Source: Pseudomonadota bacterium
GTDB lineage: Bacteria > Pseudomonadota > Alphaproteobacteria > Rhizobiales > Xanthobacteraceae
Assembly: GCA_023422775.1 (NCBI GenBank)
Contig: JAFAGM010000012.1
Location: 1-64,000, forward strand
Direction: 5' to 3'
Length of the DNA stretch: 64,000 nucleotides
The position numbers and the translations under genes are program-made. A model generated the notes under the pieces. It made no database searches, was not told where the DNA came from, and saw only the letters and a list, made by a program, of their open reading frames with translations. Positions 9,002 to 17,605 of this stretch are shown here, piece after piece (the first letter of the stretch is position 1; each line of letters begins with the position of its first letter).

Positions 9002-9098
9002 GGAGGGTGGGCAGGTTTGCCTCGGCGGCCATACCCGGTTAAGACGGCCTCCCAGCGGCAGAAGCCGGCCTGTACCCGAACAAAAGGCGTTTTGACGG

Positions 9099-9866
9099 AT
9101 GCGAATCCTCTGCACCAATGACGACGGCATCCACGCTCCGGGTCTCAAGATCATCGAGGAGATCGCCCGCGCGCTGTCCGACGACGTCTGGGTGGTGGCG
9201 CCGGAGCTCGATCAATCCGGTGTATCGCACTCGCTGTCGCTGAACGATCCCTTGCGTCTGCGCGAAGTCGGCCCGCGCCATTTCGCGGTGCGAGGCACCC
9301 CGACCGATTGTGTGATCATGGGCTCGCGCCACATCCTGGGCGACAAGGCGCCGGACCTCGTGCTGTCCGGCGTCAACAGGGGGCGTAACGTCGCCGAGGA
9401 CGTGGTCTATTCCGGCACCATCGCCGGCGCGCTCGAGGGCACGATCCTGGGCATTCCTTCGTTCGCGCTCAGCCAGGAATTTTCCATCGAGACCCGCCAT
9501 GCGCCGCTGTGGGACACCGCGCTGAAGTTCGGCCCGGATATCCTGCGCAAGGTGATCGACGCCGGTGTGCCAAAGAACACCGTGATCAACGTCAACTTCC
9601 CGGCCTGCACGCCGGATCAGGTCAAGGGCGTCCGCGTGACGCGGCAAGGCAAGCGCAACCTCGGCTTCCTGAAAGTCGACAAGCGCCACGACGGCCGCGG
9701 CAATCCGTATTTCTGGATCGGCTTCGAACGCACCGCGATGATGGATACGCCGGCCGAAGGCACCGATCTCGCCGCCCTCGCTGCGTGCTATGTCTCGGTG
9801 ACGCCGCTGCGGCTCGATCGTACCGACGAGGCATTTTCGGCCGCACTGACGACGACGCTGAAATAG
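9099..9866 (+). CDS. surE: 5'/3'-nucleotidase SurE
   Basis: Metal-dependent nucleoside monophosphate phosphatase associated with stationary-phase survival. The N-terminal metal site N-D-D-G-I-H-A-P-G-L starts at residue 7. A second conserved stretch, S-G-V-N-R-G-R-N (about residue 91), is the S-G-x-N-x-G-x-N motif. The 255-residue length is typical. surE, pcm and an nlpD-like gene follow each other as in many proteobacteria, here interrupted by an R1 repeat and a response regulator on the opposite strand. Confidence 0.96.
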   Translation: MRILCTNDDGIHAPGLKIIEEIARALSDDVWVVAPELDQSGVSHSLSLNDPLRLREVGPRHFAVRGTPTDCVIMGSRHILGDKAPDLVLSGVNRGRNVAEDVVYSGTIAGALEGTILGIPSFALSQEFSIETRHAPLWDTALKFGPDILRKVIDAGVPKNTVINVNFPACTPDQVKGVRVTRQGKRNLGFLKVDKRHDGRGNPYFWIGFERTAMMDTPAEGTDLAALAACYVSVTPLRLDRTDEAFSAALTTTLK

Positions 9867-9892
9867 GGCTCGTTGGTCCGGTGCTGTAGCTT

Positions 9893-9991
9893 GTCATACC
9901 CGCGAAGGCGGGTATCCAGTACGCCGCGGCCTTTCTGTCCTGTCACGAACGCCTCTGGAATACTGGATCACCCGCCTTCGCGGGTGATGAC
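9893..9991. repeat. Dispersed palindromic repeat, family R1, copy 2
   Basis: The outer arms are GTCATACCCGCGAAGGCGGG and CCCGCCTTCGCGGGTGATGAC, and the inner arms are ATCCAGTA and TACTGGAT, as in the copy at 7006-7103. The outer stem is nearly perfect over about 20 bp. It sits between the convergent surE and response-regulator genes, where it could act as a bidirectional terminator or transcript-end structure. Confidence 0.85.
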
Positions 9992-10016
9992 GGCGTAGTT
10001 CGGTGGCCTCGATGGC

Positions 10017-10394
10017 CTAAACCGGCGCGCTCTTCAGCGTGGAGGTGATGACCTGTGCGAGCGTTTCCAGCTGGAACGGCTTCTGCAGCGAAGGGCGATC
10101 ACGATATTCCTCGGGAAGGCCGGAGGAGCCGTAACCGGTCGCGAATATGAAGGGACGGTTGCGCGCCTTGATCAACTCGGCCACCGGCGTAATCACCTTG
10201 CCGTTGACGTTGACGTCGAGAATGGCGAGATCGAAATCGGTCGACTGCGCGAGTTGGACCGCTTCGCTGATTTCGCCGGCCTCTGCGGCAATGCTGTAGC
10301 CCAGCTCTTCCAGCATATCGGCAACCATCATCCGGATCATGACCTCGTCTTCAACGAGGAAAACAGAACAGCCTGCCGGCCGCGTCGTTACCAT
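10017..10394 (-). CDS. Single-domain response regulator (CheY-like receiver)
   Basis: A 125-residue stand-alone receiver domain. The acidic pocket (V-E-D-E-V-M-I), the phosphoacceptor aspartate (A-I-L-D-V-N-V-N-G, about residue 57) and the C-terminal lysine (L-Q-K-P-F) are all visible, with no output domain. Single-domain receivers of this type are common in alphaproteobacteria, often as phosphorelay shuttles or stress regulators. I chose the start at 10394 (M-V-T-T-R-P-A-G); longer in-frame starts exist up to 10451. No histidine kinase is adjacent, so the partner is unknown. It interrupts the surE-pcm order on the opposite strand. Confidence 0.9.
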   Translation of the reverse strand: MVTTRPAGCSVFLVEDEVMIRMMVADMLEELGYSIAAEAGEISEAVQLAQSTDFDLAILDVNVNGKVITPVAELIKARNRPFIFATGYGSSGLPEEYRDRPSLQKPFQLETLAQVITSTLKSAPV

Positions 10395-10637
10395 GATGGA
10401 GTCCTTGCCCTTCCGTGCGTCAAGGTTCGCAAAAAATACCGTTCGGTGCAATGTCGAGATGGACAGCTATGCGTTCAAGGTAAAGCTCGCCCGCGACCGG
10501 TTGCCCGTGCCCCTAACGCTGGACCGGGGAGGCGGTTCCGGGGTGAGGAACCGGAATTTTGAGGAAATTCTTCCTTAAATCCGTGGACGCTATTATGAAA
10601 CACGGGATCGGCGGCTGATCCCCGCCTCGAGACCGCA

Positions 10638-11282
10638 ATGGCCCAAGAACCGCCCGAAAAGATGATGTTTCAGCTCACCCTGCGGCGGCGGGGGATCAGC
10701 GACCAGGCTGTGCTGCGTGCGATGGAAGAGGTGCCGCGCGAGGCGTTCGTCGCGGCGGTCGATCGTGGTCACGCCTACCGCGATAGCGCGCTCGGCATTG
10801 CCTGCGGGCAGACCATCAGCCAGCCCTTTGTAGTCGCCTACATGACCGAGCAGCTGCAGCTGAAAAAGGAGCATAAGGTGCTCGAGATCGGCACCGGCTC
10901 CGGCTACCAGGCCGCGGTCCTGTCGCGGCTTTGCAGGCACGTCCTGACCGTTGAACGCTACCGGACGCTGGCGGATGAAGCCCGCGCCCGGCTCGAGAAG
11001 CTCGACTATCACAACATCGAGGTGATGTTGGGCGATGGTTTCGACGTTCCCCTCGGCGCCGGCGATTTCGACCGTATCATCGTAACGGCTGCGATGGAGC
11101 AAATCCCGGAGAAGTTGCAGGAGCGGCTCGTGCCCGGCGGCATCCTGATCGCGCCTGTCGGCCCTCATCACGGCACCCAGACGCTGGTGCGGATGGTCAG
11201 GACCGACAGCGGCTTCGATCGCAAGGAACTGGTCGATGTCCGCTTCGTGCCGGCGCTGCCGGGGATCGCGCGCGAACTGTAG
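10638..11282 (+). CDS. pcm: Protein-L-isoaspartate O-methyltransferase
   Basis: SAM-dependent enzyme that repairs isoaspartyl residues in aged proteins. SAM motif I is seen as L-E-I-G-T-G-S-G-Y-Q-A-A (about residues 82-93). The substrate-binding region A-L-G-I-A-C-G-Q-T-I-S-Q-P has cysteine-glycine in the position usually G-x-G-Q-T-I-S-Q-P. The post-motif D-R-I-I-V-T-A-A-M-E also fits. At 214 residues it is of normal length. It belongs to the conserved surE-pcm-nlpD series linked to stationary-phase maintenance. Confidence 0.95.
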   Translation: MAQEPPEKMMFQLTLRRRGISDQAVLRAMEEVPREAFVAAVDRGHAYRDSALGIACGQTISQPFVVAYMTEQLQLKKEHKVLEIGTGSGYQAAVLSRLCRHVLTVERYRTLADEARARLEKLDYHNIEVMLGDGFDVPLGAGDFDRIIVTAAMEQIPEKLQERLVPGGILIAPVGPHHGTQTLVRMVRTDSGFDRKELVDVRFVPALPGIAREL

Positions 11283-11391
11283 AATCCCGGATTGGCGGTT
11301 CCCTCCAACGTCTTATTCCCTGGGTTAAGCGGTTATTTACTCCCGACGTGTTTACTCAAAAGAGTATTTTGTTGCGTACGAGTGAGTAACC

Positions 11392-12768
11392 ATGTCCCGT
11401 ATCGCCGAGTTGCTTCGCTCGCGTCGGATGCCGCAGGTCGCGGTTCTGACGCTGATGTCGGTTGGCTTTGCCGGCTGCAGCGCCGATATGCAGACGCGCC
11501 TTTCCGACACCTCGTTTTCCAACCCCTTTGCCTCGCAGCCCGAAGCGACCGGTTCGGTGCGCTCGCCTGTCTTCGAGCGCCGCGAGCCGCCGCAATATTC
11601 GCGGCCGCAGTCGCAATATCCGCAATACCAGTCCCAGGCCCTGCCGCCGCCCGTGGTTGCTGCGCCACCCGCTTACCCGGCCAGCTCAGGCGGCGTGTCG
11701 GGAGGAGGGCGCGGGATTTCGTCCTACGCGCCGCCGCAGCGTCCGGCGATTGAAACCACGGCCACGGTGCCGCCGCGCTCGGTTGCGGCCGCCCGTCCGT
11801 CCAGCCATGGCGGCACGACGATCATCGTCGGCACCAGCGATACGCTCGATATCCTCGCCAAGCGCTACAACGTGTCGAGCGCTGCGATCCTGCAGGCCAA
11901 CGGCTACAAGGGCCCGCGCACGCTGTCGCCCGGTCAGCAACTGATCATTCCGCCGCGCCAGGCCGTTGCGGCCGCGCCCGCGCCGGCCGTTGCGCGGCCG
12001 GTCAGCAAGCCTGTTGCCGCGGCGTCGGCAGCTTCGCACGTTCACGTCGTCAATCGCGGCGACACTCTGATGAGCATCGCGCGCCGCAACCAGGTGCCGG
12101 TCGCCGAACTCGCCAGGGCCAACCATCTCGATCGGTCCGCCAAGCTCAGCCTCGGCATGAAGCTGACGGTGCCCGCGGCGAAATCCGCCTCCGCCGCTCC
12201 GTCGCCGCAGCCCGTCGCCGCAGCGCCCGCCCAGCCTGCTGCAACGGTTGCCGCGCCTGCCACCAGGATGGCGTCTGCCGGTGGACCGCCGCAAAGCGCG
12301 CGACTGGCCTCGGCCACGACCAACGTCGCGGAAGAAAAGCCCGTCGCAGAGGCTGCGCCGGTCAAGCCGAGCGAAGCCACGGGTGCGCTGCCGACCTTCC
12401 GCTGGCCGGTGCGCGGCAAGGTGATCACGAGCTACGGCGCCAAGACCAACGGCAAGTCGAATGACGGCATCAACCTGGCGGTGCCGGAAGGCACGCCGGT
12501 GAAGGCGGCGGAAGACGGCGTCGTCGCCTATTCCGGCAACGAGCTCAAGGGATACGGCAATCTGGTTCTGGTTCGGCACTCCAACGGTTACGTCACCGCA
12601 TATGCCCATGCGAGTGAACTGCTGGTGAAGCGCGGGGACACGATCAAGCGCGGTCAGATCATTGCCAAGTCGGGTCAGTCGGGTGAGGTGGGGTCGCCGC
12701 AACTCCACTTCGAGATCCGCAAGGGATCTTCACCGGTTGACCCGCTGCAATTCCTGAACGGGGCTTGA
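11392..12768 (+). CDS. NlpD-like lipoprotein: two LysM domains and a degenerate LytM (M23) domain
   Basis: Envelope protein that probably activates amidases for daughter-cell separation. An N-terminal signal ends in a lipobox-like V-G-F-A-G-C (Cys about residue 29). A Pro/Gln/Tyr-rich linker precedes LysM 1 (G-T-S-D-T-L-D-I-L-A-K-R-Y, about residues 145-187) and LysM 2 (N-R-G-D-T-L-M-S-I-A-R-R, about residues 220-262). The M23 domain occupies about residues 345-455. The zinc-site H-x(3)-D is replaced by N-D-G-I-N and the H-L-H motif reads Q-L-H, so it is unlikely to hydrolyse peptidoglycan, like E. coli NlpD and EnvC. It follows pcm, the classical nlpD position; no rpoS follows. Confidence 0.92.
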   Translation: MSRIAELLRSRRMPQVAVLTLMSVGFAGCSADMQTRLSDTSFSNPFASQPEATGSVRSPVFERREPPQYSRPQSQYPQYQSQALPPPVVAAPPAYPASSGGVSGGGRGISSYAPPQRPAIETTATVPPRSVAAARPSSHGGTTIIVGTSDTLDILAKRYNVSSAAILQANGYKGPRTLSPGQQLIIPPRQAVAAAPAPAVARPVSKPVAAASAASHVHVVNRGDTLMSIARRNQVPVAELARANHLDRSAKLSLGMKLTVPAAKSASAAPSPQPVAAAPAQPAATVAAPATRMASAGGPPQSARLASATTNVAEEKPVAEAAPVKPSEATGALPTFRWPVRGKVITSYGAKTNGKSNDGINLAVPEGTPVKAAEDGVVAYSGNELKGYGNLVLVRHSNGYVTAYAHASELLVKRGDTIKRGQIIAKSGQSGEVGSPQLHFEIRKGSSPVDPLQFLNGA

Positions 12769-12806
12769 GGCGGTATCTGCGCAGCAGCGTCGCCACACCC
12801 ACAACT

Positions 12807-12908
12807 GTCGTCGCCCGGCTCTTGACCGGGCGATCCAGTATTCCAGAGCAGTTGCGAATTGAGCCGAGAGGCCGCGGCGTACTGGTTCCCCGCCTTCGCG
12901 GGGATGAC
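12807..12908. repeat. Dispersed palindromic repeat, family R1, copy 3
   Basis: This copy is inverted relative to the first two in its central part: GATCCAGTATTCCAGAG comes first and the CCGCGGCGTACTGG part second. The ends are GTCGTCGCCCGG and CGCGGGGATGAC. It separates the convergent nlpD-like and DUF815-type ATPase genes. Confidence 0.8.
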
Positions 12909-12945
12909 GAGTTAAGCGCGTGGCGACATAACGCTTTGACCGCGC

Positions 12946-13917
12946 CTACTTTTCCGTAAGCCTCACGCCGAGCCTTCCCGCCAGTTCCTGCGTGAATTGC
13001 CAGGCGACGCGGCCCGAGCGGGAGCCGCGGGTGGTCGACCATTCGAGCGCCTCGCGCTCCAGTTCGCCGTCGGCGATCCTGATGCCGTAATGGCCGCAAT
13101 AGCCGCGCACCATCGCCAGGTACTCATCCTGGCTGCAACGATGGAAGCCGAGCCAGAGACCGAAACGATCCGACAGCGACACCTTTTCTTCGACCGCCTC
13201 GCCGGGGTTGATCGCGGTCGATCGTTCGTTCTCGATCATCTCGCGTGCCAGCAGGTGCCGGCGATTGGAGGTGGCGTAGAGGATGACGTTGTCGGGGCGC
13301 CCCTCGATGCCGCCCTCCAGCACCGCCTTGAGCGACTTGTACGACGCGTCGTTGCCGTCGAAGGAGAGATCGTCGCAGAAAACGATGAAGCGGAAATCGG
13401 AGCTGCGCAGCAGATCCATCAGGCCGGGCAGGCTCTCGATATCCTCGCGGTGGATCTCGATCAGCTTCAGCCGGTCGGCGGGCTTGCGATCGACGTTGAT
13501 GTTGGCATGGGTCGCCTTCACCAGCGACGACTTGCCCATGCCGCGGGCGCCCCAGAGCAGGGCGTTGTTGGCCGGCAGGCCATCGGCGAAGCGTTCGGTG
13601 TTTTCGATCAGGATGTCGCGCATCCGGTCGATGCCCTTGAGGAGCCCCAGATCGACACGGCTGACGCGGGGCACCGGCGCCAGGCGCCCGTCAGGGTGCC
13701 AGACAAAGGCGTCGGCGGAGTCGAACGACCCGTTCGCCCCGCTCGGCGCAGAGGCCGCCGAAAGGTGGCCCGCGATGGCTTCCAGCGCCGTTGCGATCCG
13801 TTCGGCGGTCAAGTCCCCGGCCGCATTTGCCGGACGTTTTGTCGCGGTTTTTCCGCCCTTGGCGGCAACCGCTTTGGAGGTGGCGCGGGGCGCTGTTTTC
13901 TTTGATTTTTTCGGCAT
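12946..13917 (-). CDS. ATP-binding protein, DUF815 family AAA ATPase
   Basis: Cytoplasmic P-loop ATPase of unknown role. The Walker A loop is G-A-R-G-M-G-K-S-S-L-V-K and a Walker B-like strand is F-I-V-F-C-D-D-L-S-F. Downstream the conserved S-L-S-D-R-F-G-L-W-L and C-S-Q-D-E-Y motifs are typical of DUF815. The N-terminal 40 residues are Lys/Ala/Thr-rich, beginning M-P-K-K-S-K-K-T. I chose ATG 13917; the longer frame to 14001 adds residues without family character and approaches the yajC promoter. In other alphaproteobacteria it also lies beside yajC and secDF. Its function remains inferred from the fold only. Confidence 0.9.
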   Translation of the reverse strand: MPKKSKKTAPRATSKAVAAKGGKTATKRPANAAGDLTAERIATALEAIAGHLSAASAPSGANGSFDSADAFVWHPDGRLAPVPRVSRVDLGLLKGIDRMRDILIENTERFADGLPANNALLWGARGMGKSSLVKATHANINVDRKPADRLKLIEIHREDIESLPGLMDLLRSSDFRFIVFCDDLSFDGNDASYKSLKAVLEGGIEGRPDNVILYATSNRRHLLAREMIENERSTAINPGEAVEEKVSLSDRFGLWLGFHRCSQDEYLAMVRGYCGHYGIRIADGELEREALEWSTTRGSRSGRVAWQFTQELAGRLGVRLTEK

Positions 13918-14111
13918 TTCTTCAGTTCCTGACCGCGCAGCCTTATCGGGCCTTGGAACGTCCCGCAAGCGGCCTAAATGAGGGGGCTGGCCACGTTGCA
14001 ATTGGGCTGGCCGTCGCTATAGTCCGCGCGAATTTGCCCGAACCGGCGACGTGTCCAAGCCGCTATGCCCAGGCATGGCCGGTTCTTTCCCGTCTTACGA
14101 GGATTGTTCGA

Positions 14112-14477
14112 ATGCTGATTACCCCTGCGTACGCCCAGGCTGCAGCCGGTGGCGATGCCAACAGCATGTTGATGTCGCTGCTGCCGTTCGCACTGATCTT
14201 CGTGATCATGTACTTCCTGATTCTGCGCCCGCAGCAGAAGAAGGTGAAGGATCATCAGGAGCTCGTGAAGAACATCCGGCGCGGCGACACGGTGATTACC
14301 TCGGGCGGCCTCGTCGGCAAGGTTACCAAGGTGGTCGACGATGACCAGATCGAATTCGAGATTTCGGACGGCGTCCGCGTGCGGCAGATGCGGCAGATGA
14401 TTTCTGGCGTCCGCGCCAAGGGCGAGCCGGCCAGGGAAAAAGCTGAGACCGCCAAGGACGAGACGTCCTCGAGCTGA
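14112..14477 (+). CDS. yajC: Preprotein translocase subunit YajC
   Basis: Single-span membrane protein accompanying SecDF at the Sec translocon. The N-terminal membrane segment is M-S-L-L-P-F-A-L-I-F-V-I-M-Y-F-L, followed at once by the signature I-L-R-P-Q-Q-K-K-V-K. The small cytoplasmic domain contains G-D-x-V-x-T-x-G-G-x-x-G-K (G-D-T-V-I-T-S-G-G-L-V-G-K). I chose ATG 14112 (M-L-I-T-P-A-Y-A-Q-A), giving 121 residues; the open frame extends upstream without family character. secD starts 53 bases later and secF follows, so yajC-secD-secF form one operon. Confidence 0.95.
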   Translation: MLITPAYAQAAAGGDANSMLMSLLPFALIFVIMYFLILRPQQKKVKDHQELVKNIRRGDTVITSGGLVGKVTKVVDDDQIEFEISDGVRVRQMRQMISGVRAKGEPAREKAETAKDETSSS

Positions 14478-14530
14478 GTTTTCGCGCCGCCTGTCGCGGC
14501 GAATTTTCCTGGATCTGACGGGTCTACTCG

Positions 14531-16129
14531 ATGTTGTATTTTACGCGGTGGAAGGCGCTGGCGATCATCTTGACCGCGCTCGTCGTCTGCCTGTTCGCTG
14601 TTCCGAATTTCTTCCCCGAAGCCAGGGTGAAGACCTGGCCGGTCTGGGCGCAGCGCCACATCGTGCTCGGTCTCGACCTGCAGGGCGGCTCCTATCTGCT
14701 GCTCGAAGTCGATTCCAACTACGTGAAGAAGGAAAAGCTCGACCAGGTGCGTGACGATGTCCGCCGCGCGCTGCGTGATGCCAAGATCGGCTATACCGGC
14801 CTGGCGGTCCGCGGCGACGCCGTCGAAGTCCGCGTCAAGGAGAGCGACCAGCCGACGGCTCTCACCAAGCTGCGGGAGTTGTCGCAGCCGCTCGGCGGTC
14901 TGTTGGGCTCCAGCGGGCAGCGCAGCCTCGATGTGGCCGATGCCGGCGGCGGCCTGTTCCGTCTCACGGTGCCGCAAGCCGCCATCACCGAGCGCATCCG
15001 GCAGACGATCGAACAGTCGATCCAGATCGTCGAACGCCGCATCAACGAATTGGGCACCGTCGAGCCGCTGATCCAGCGGCAAGGCACCGACCGCATCCTG
15101 GTCCAGGTGCCGGGCTTGCAAGATCCAACCGAGCTGAAGCGCATCCTCGGCAAGACCGCCAAGATGGAATTCCGCATGGTCGACTCCTCGGTGTCGCCGG
15201 ACCAGGCGCAGCAGGGGCGGGTGCCGGCGGATTCGGAACTCCTTATGAGCGAGCAAACGCCCAGGGTTCCCTACGTCATCAAGCGGCAGGTGCTGGTATC
15301 CGGCAGCGATCTGACCGACGCGCAGCCTGCCTTCGACCAGCGTACCAACGAGCCGATCGTGAACTTCAAGTTCAATAGCTCCGGCTCGCGCAAATTCGCG
15401 CAGGCGACGACGGAAAATGTCGGGCAGCCCTTTGCCATCGTCCTCGACGGCAGGGTGATTTCAGCGCCCGTCATCCGCGAGCCGATCACCGGCGGCCAGG
15501 GACAGATCTCCGGCAGCTTCACCGTGCAGGCCGCCAACGAACTCGCACTGCTGATGCGCGCCGGCGCGCTGCCGGCGCCGCTGACCGTGATCGAGGAGCG
15601 CACCGTCGGTCCGGGCCTCGGCCAGGACTCGATCGAGAAGGGCAAGCTCGCCGCCTATATCGGCTCGATCATGGTCGTCGTCTTCATGCTGCTGACCTAC
15701 CGCCTGTTCGGCGTGTTCGCCAACATCGCGGTCGCCATCAACGTCGCGATGATCTTCGGCATCCTGTCGCTGCTGAACGCCACGCTGACGCTGCCCGGCA
15801 TCGCCGGCGTGGTGCTGACGGTGGGTATCGCCGTCGACTCCAACGTGCTGATCTACGAGCGCATCCGCGAGGAGCTGCGCGGCGGCCGTACCGCGATCAC
15901 CGCGATCGATGCCGGGTTCAGGCGCGCGCTGGCGACCATTCTGGACTCCAACATCACCACCTTCATCGCCGCCGCGGTGCTGTTCTACATCGGCACCGGA
16001 CCGGTCCGCGGTTTCGCCGTCACGCTCGGCATCGGCATCATCACCACCGTCTTTACAGCCTTCACCCTCACCAGCCTGATCGTCGCCGGCTGGGTGTGGT
16101 GGACGCGGCCGAAGACCGTGCCGATCTAG
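14531..16129 (+). CDS. secD: Protein translocase subunit SecD
   Basis: RND-like inner-membrane protein that uses proton motive force to complete Sec-dependent secretion. An N-terminal membrane helix is followed by the periplasmic P1 domain, with the D1 motif L-G-L-D-L-Q-G-G at about residue 47. The C-terminal five-helix domain contains G-I-A-V-D-S-N-V-L-I-Y-E-R-I-R-E-E (D4 motif). The length of 532 residues is normal for alphaproteobacteria. secF follows after 9 bases. Confidence 0.97.
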   Translation: MLYFTRWKALAIILTALVVCLFAVPNFFPEARVKTWPVWAQRHIVLGLDLQGGSYLLLEVDSNYVKKEKLDQVRDDVRRALRDAKIGYTGLAVRGDAVEVRVKESDQPTALTKLRELSQPLGGLLGSSGQRSLDVADAGGGLFRLTVPQAAITERIRQTIEQSIQIVERRINELGTVEPLIQRQGTDRILVQVPGLQDPTELKRILGKTAKMEFRMVDSSVSPDQAQQGRVPADSELLMSEQTPRVPYVIKRQVLVSGSDLTDAQPAFDQRTNEPIVNFKFNSSGSRKFAQATTENVGQPFAIVLDGRVISAPVIREPITGGQGQISGSFTVQAANELALLMRAGALPAPLTVIEERTVGPGLGQDSIEKGKLAAYIGSIMVVVFMLLTYRLFGVFANIAVAINVAMIFGILSLLNATLTLPGIAGVVLTVGIAVDSNVLIYERIREELRGGRTAITAIDAGFRRALATILDSNITTFIAAAVLFYIGTGPVRGFAVTLGIGIITTVFTAFTLTSLIVAGWVWWTRPKTVPI

Positions 16130-16138
16130 GAATCATTC

Positions 16139-17140
16139 GTGACCGATTACGTTCTCATTGCGCTTGGCATTCTGGTTGTCGTGCTGACCGTGGTCGCGGT
16201 GTTCGACCTGCTGCCGCCGCTGCGCATCGTTCCCGACAACACGCATTTCGATTTTACGCGCTTTCGCCGCATCAGCTTCCCGATCTCGGCAGCGCTTTCC
16301 ATCTTCGCGATCGTGCTGTTCTTCACCCACGGGCTGAATTTCGGAATCGATTTCAGGGGCGGCACGCTGCTCGAAGTGCAGTCAAAGTCCGACGCGGCCG
16401 ATATCGGCGCGATGCGCGGGACGCTGAGTACGCTTGGGCTCGGCGACATCCAGTTGCAGCAGTTCGGCGGTCCGGCCAATGTGCTGATACGGGTGGCCGA
16501 ACAGCCCGGCGGCGACGCCGCGCAGCAGGAGGCCGTGCAGAAGGTCCGCGCTGCGCTCGGCGATTCCGTGGAATACCGCCGCGTCGAGGTGGTGGGCCCG
16601 CGCGTATCGGGCGAATTGCTCGCCTTCGGCATGCTCGGCCTGATGCTCGCGATCGTCGGCATCCTGATCTATCTCTGGTTCCGTTTCGAGTGGCAGTTCG
16701 CGCTCGGCGCCATGATCGCCAACGTCCACGACATCGTGCTGACGATCGGCTTCATGTCGATCTCGCAGGTCGATTTCGACCTCACAAGTATCGCGGCGCT
16801 GCTCACGATTCTCGGCTACTCCCTCAACGACACGGTCGTGATCTACGACCGCATCCGCGAAATGCTGCGGCGCTACAAGAAAATGCCGATGCCGCAACTG
16901 CTCAACGAATCCATCAATTCGACACTGTCGCGCTCGATCATCACCCACGTCACCGTGACCTTGGCGTTGCTGGCGCTGCTGCTGTTCGGCGGCCATGCGA
17001 TCCACAGCTTCACGGCGGTCATGATGTTCGGCGTGGTGCTGGTCGGCACCTACACCTCGATCTTCATCGCCGCGCCGATCCTGATCTATCTCGGCGTCGG
17101 TGAACACCGCGAAGCGCCGGATCCGCCTGCGAAGAAGTAG
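16139..17140 (+). CDS. secF: Protein translocase subunit SecF
   Basis: Partner of SecD. Six membrane helices are visible. The periplasmic D1-like motif is G-I-D-F-R-G-G-T-L-L and the helix-4 motif is G-Y-S-L-N-D-T-V-V-I-Y-D-R-I-R-E. I chose GTG 16139, 9 bases after the secD stop; this gives the short cytoplasmic N-terminus followed by a hydrophobic segment. The 333 residues are longer at the N-terminus than E. coli SecF, as usual in this group. A palindromic repeat begins 3 bases after the stop. Confidence 0.96.
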   Translation: MTDYVLIALGILVVVLTVVAVFDLLPPLRIVPDNTHFDFTRFRRISFPISAALSIFAIVLFFTHGLNFGIDFRGGTLLEVQSKSDAADIGAMRGTLSTLGLGDIQLQQFGGPANVLIRVAEQPGGDAAQQEAVQKVRAALGDSVEYRRVEVVGPRVSGELLAFGMLGLMLAIVGILIYLWFRFEWQFALGAMIANVHDIVLTIGFMSISQVDFDLTSIAALLTILGYSLNDTVVIYDRIREMLRRYKKMPMPQLLNESINSTLSRSIITHVTVTLALLALLLFGGHAIHSFTAVMMFGVVLVGTYTSIFIAAPILIYLGVGEHREAPDPPAKK

Positions 17141-17143
17141 ACG

Positions 17144-17213
17144 GCATGATCCCGAAAAGCATGCCCTCGGGCTTGACCCGAGGTGGGGACCGGTTTTCGG
17201 AAAGGGATCATGC
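17144..17213. repeat. Dispersed palindromic repeat, family R2, overlapping the next start codon
   Basis: A 70-base palindrome opens GCATGATCCCGAAAAG and closes TTTTCGGAAAGGGATCATGC, with an inner hairpin CCCTCGGG..CCCGAGG. This is a well-known repeat type of Rhizobiales intergenic DNA. The right arm contains both a purine-rich AAAGGGA and the ATG (17210) used by the following gene, so the element appears to supply translation-initiation signals. Confidence 0.88.
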
Positions 17214-17605
17214 CAAATCGAACAACCAGCTCCTCGGACGCTCCGCATCTTCCGAGGTCGGCGCCGATCGAAGCCTACGGCAAGGGGGGCTTCGCCTTCG
17301 CCGATATGTCGCATCGCGGCTCGCTGTTGTGCCTGCCGCACGGGATATGGGCCTGGCCGGTGACGAAGCTGGCGGAGATCGACGAGTATTCGCTCGATCG
17401 GGTGTTCAAGGCCGCCAACTCCATCGACACGCTGATCGTCGGCACCGGCACGGAAGTCTGGGTTCCGCCGCGCGGCCTGCGCGAGGCGCTGCGGGCGGTC
17501 AGGGTCGTGCTGGATCCGATGCAGACCGGGCCTGCCATCCGGACCTACAACATCATGCTGGGCGAGCGGCGGCGGGTCGCGGCGGCGCTGATCGCGGTGC
17601 CATGA
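17210..17605 (+). CDS. Mth938-like domain protein (DUF498, NDUFAF3 homologue)
   Basis: Small cytoplasmic protein of the DUF498/Mth938 family, whose mitochondrial member NDUFAF3 helps assemble respiratory complex I. The 131 residues begin M-P-N-R-T-T-S and include the family stretches I-E-A-Y-G-K-G-G-F-A-F and G-T-G-T-E-V-W-V-P-P. The start codon lies inside the R2 palindrome, with AAGGGA as the probable ribosome site; the next in-frame ATG would delete the conserved N-terminus. Its stop overlaps the next start (ATGA at 17602). The secDF, Mth938, squalene/phytoene-synthase-like order is conserved in alphaproteobacteria. A role in complex I assembly here is inferred. Confidence 0.9.
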   Translation: MPNRTTSSSDAPHLPRSAPIEAYGKGGFAFADMSHRGSLLCLPHGIWAWPVTKLAEIDEYSLDRVFKAANSIDTLIVGTGTEVWVPPRGLREALRAVRVVLDPMQTGPAIRTYNIMLGERRRVAAALIAVP

